Below, piece by piece: positions 5,719 through 5,723 of a stretch of DNA of 5,723 nt. This DNA is from Litorivivens sp041625575 (GTDB lineage: Bacteria; Pseudomonadota; Gammaproteobacteria; Pseudomonadales; Spongiibacteraceae): assembly GCA_041625575.1 (NCBI GenBank), contig JBFJTG010000166.1, positions 1-5,723 of the forward strand, read 5' to 3'. Every line of letters begins with the position of its first letter. The stretch's first letter is position 1. Under the pieces are notes generated by a model. The model had not been told where the DNA came from and did no database searches. It worked only from the letters and a program-made list of their open reading frames with translations. Made by a program: the position numbers and the translations under genes.

Positions 5719-5723
5719 AAATA
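5617..5723 (-). mobile_element. Remnant of the left end of an IS3-family element
   Basis: Only the OrfA 5' codons and 5 nt before the ATG are inside the window. The terminal inverted repeat would lie to the right of 5723. The inner boundary, at about 5617-5623, abuts the hairpin cluster. No target duplication can be assessed. Confidence 0.6.

Overview
The window looks like a chromosomal segment of a marine-type gammaproteobacterium. This is an inference from moderate GC content, outer-membrane proteins ending in Phe, a TonB-dependent receptor, a type V autotransporter and a short BLUF photoreceptor. No taxonomic marker is present, so the genus stays open.

Layout. (1) Positions 1-1490, plus strand: the last 133 codons of a TonB-dependent outer-membrane receptor, followed 14 nt later by a 357-residue polytopic membrane protein with its own strong ribosome binding site; the two form an operon. 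The membrane protein carries the signature motifs of the eukaryotic TM6SF1/TM6SF2 family (two EXPERA domains), which is unexpected in a bacterium. (2) Positions 1560-1991, minus strand: a complete single-domain BLUF blue-light sensor with all its photochemical residues. A hairpin plus T-run at 1489-1526 ends this gene, which converges on the operon. (3) Positions 2016-2361: no convincing intact gene. A BLUF promoter candidate lies at 2019-2047, and the right half (2183-2365) is dense with long inverted repeats that overlap a 57-codon open stretch of coding-like sequence. (4) Positions 2362-4962, minus strand: an 866-residue secreted outer-membrane protein with a signal peptide, two Ig/cadherin-like domains, a helical linker with two cysteines, an autotransporter beta-barrel ending at Phe645, and then a second predicted beta-barrel domain of about 210 residues, also ending in Phe. 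(5) Positions 4963-5723: about 650 nt without a believable intact gene. It holds a 3 x 14-nt tandem repeat just upstream of the autotransporter start, a cluster of perfect short-loop hairpins, and at the right edge the first 32-34 codons of an IS3-family OrfA transposase that is cut off and runs into the hairpin sequence.

How the genes work together. The receptor and the TM6SF-like protein probably serve one uptake or processing route, and a lipid or sterol-like substrate is a reasonable guess given the EXPERA family. The autotransporter and the BLUF protein look like independent units. The two hairpin-rich stretches and the broken transposase show that the autotransporter's flanks have been shaped by mobile or repetitive DNA.

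The best candidates for something undescribed are the bacterial TM6SF-like protein in a TonB-receptor operon, the tandem-barrel autotransporter fusion, and the two hairpin-rich elements. All homology statements rest on recognition by eye, without a database search.
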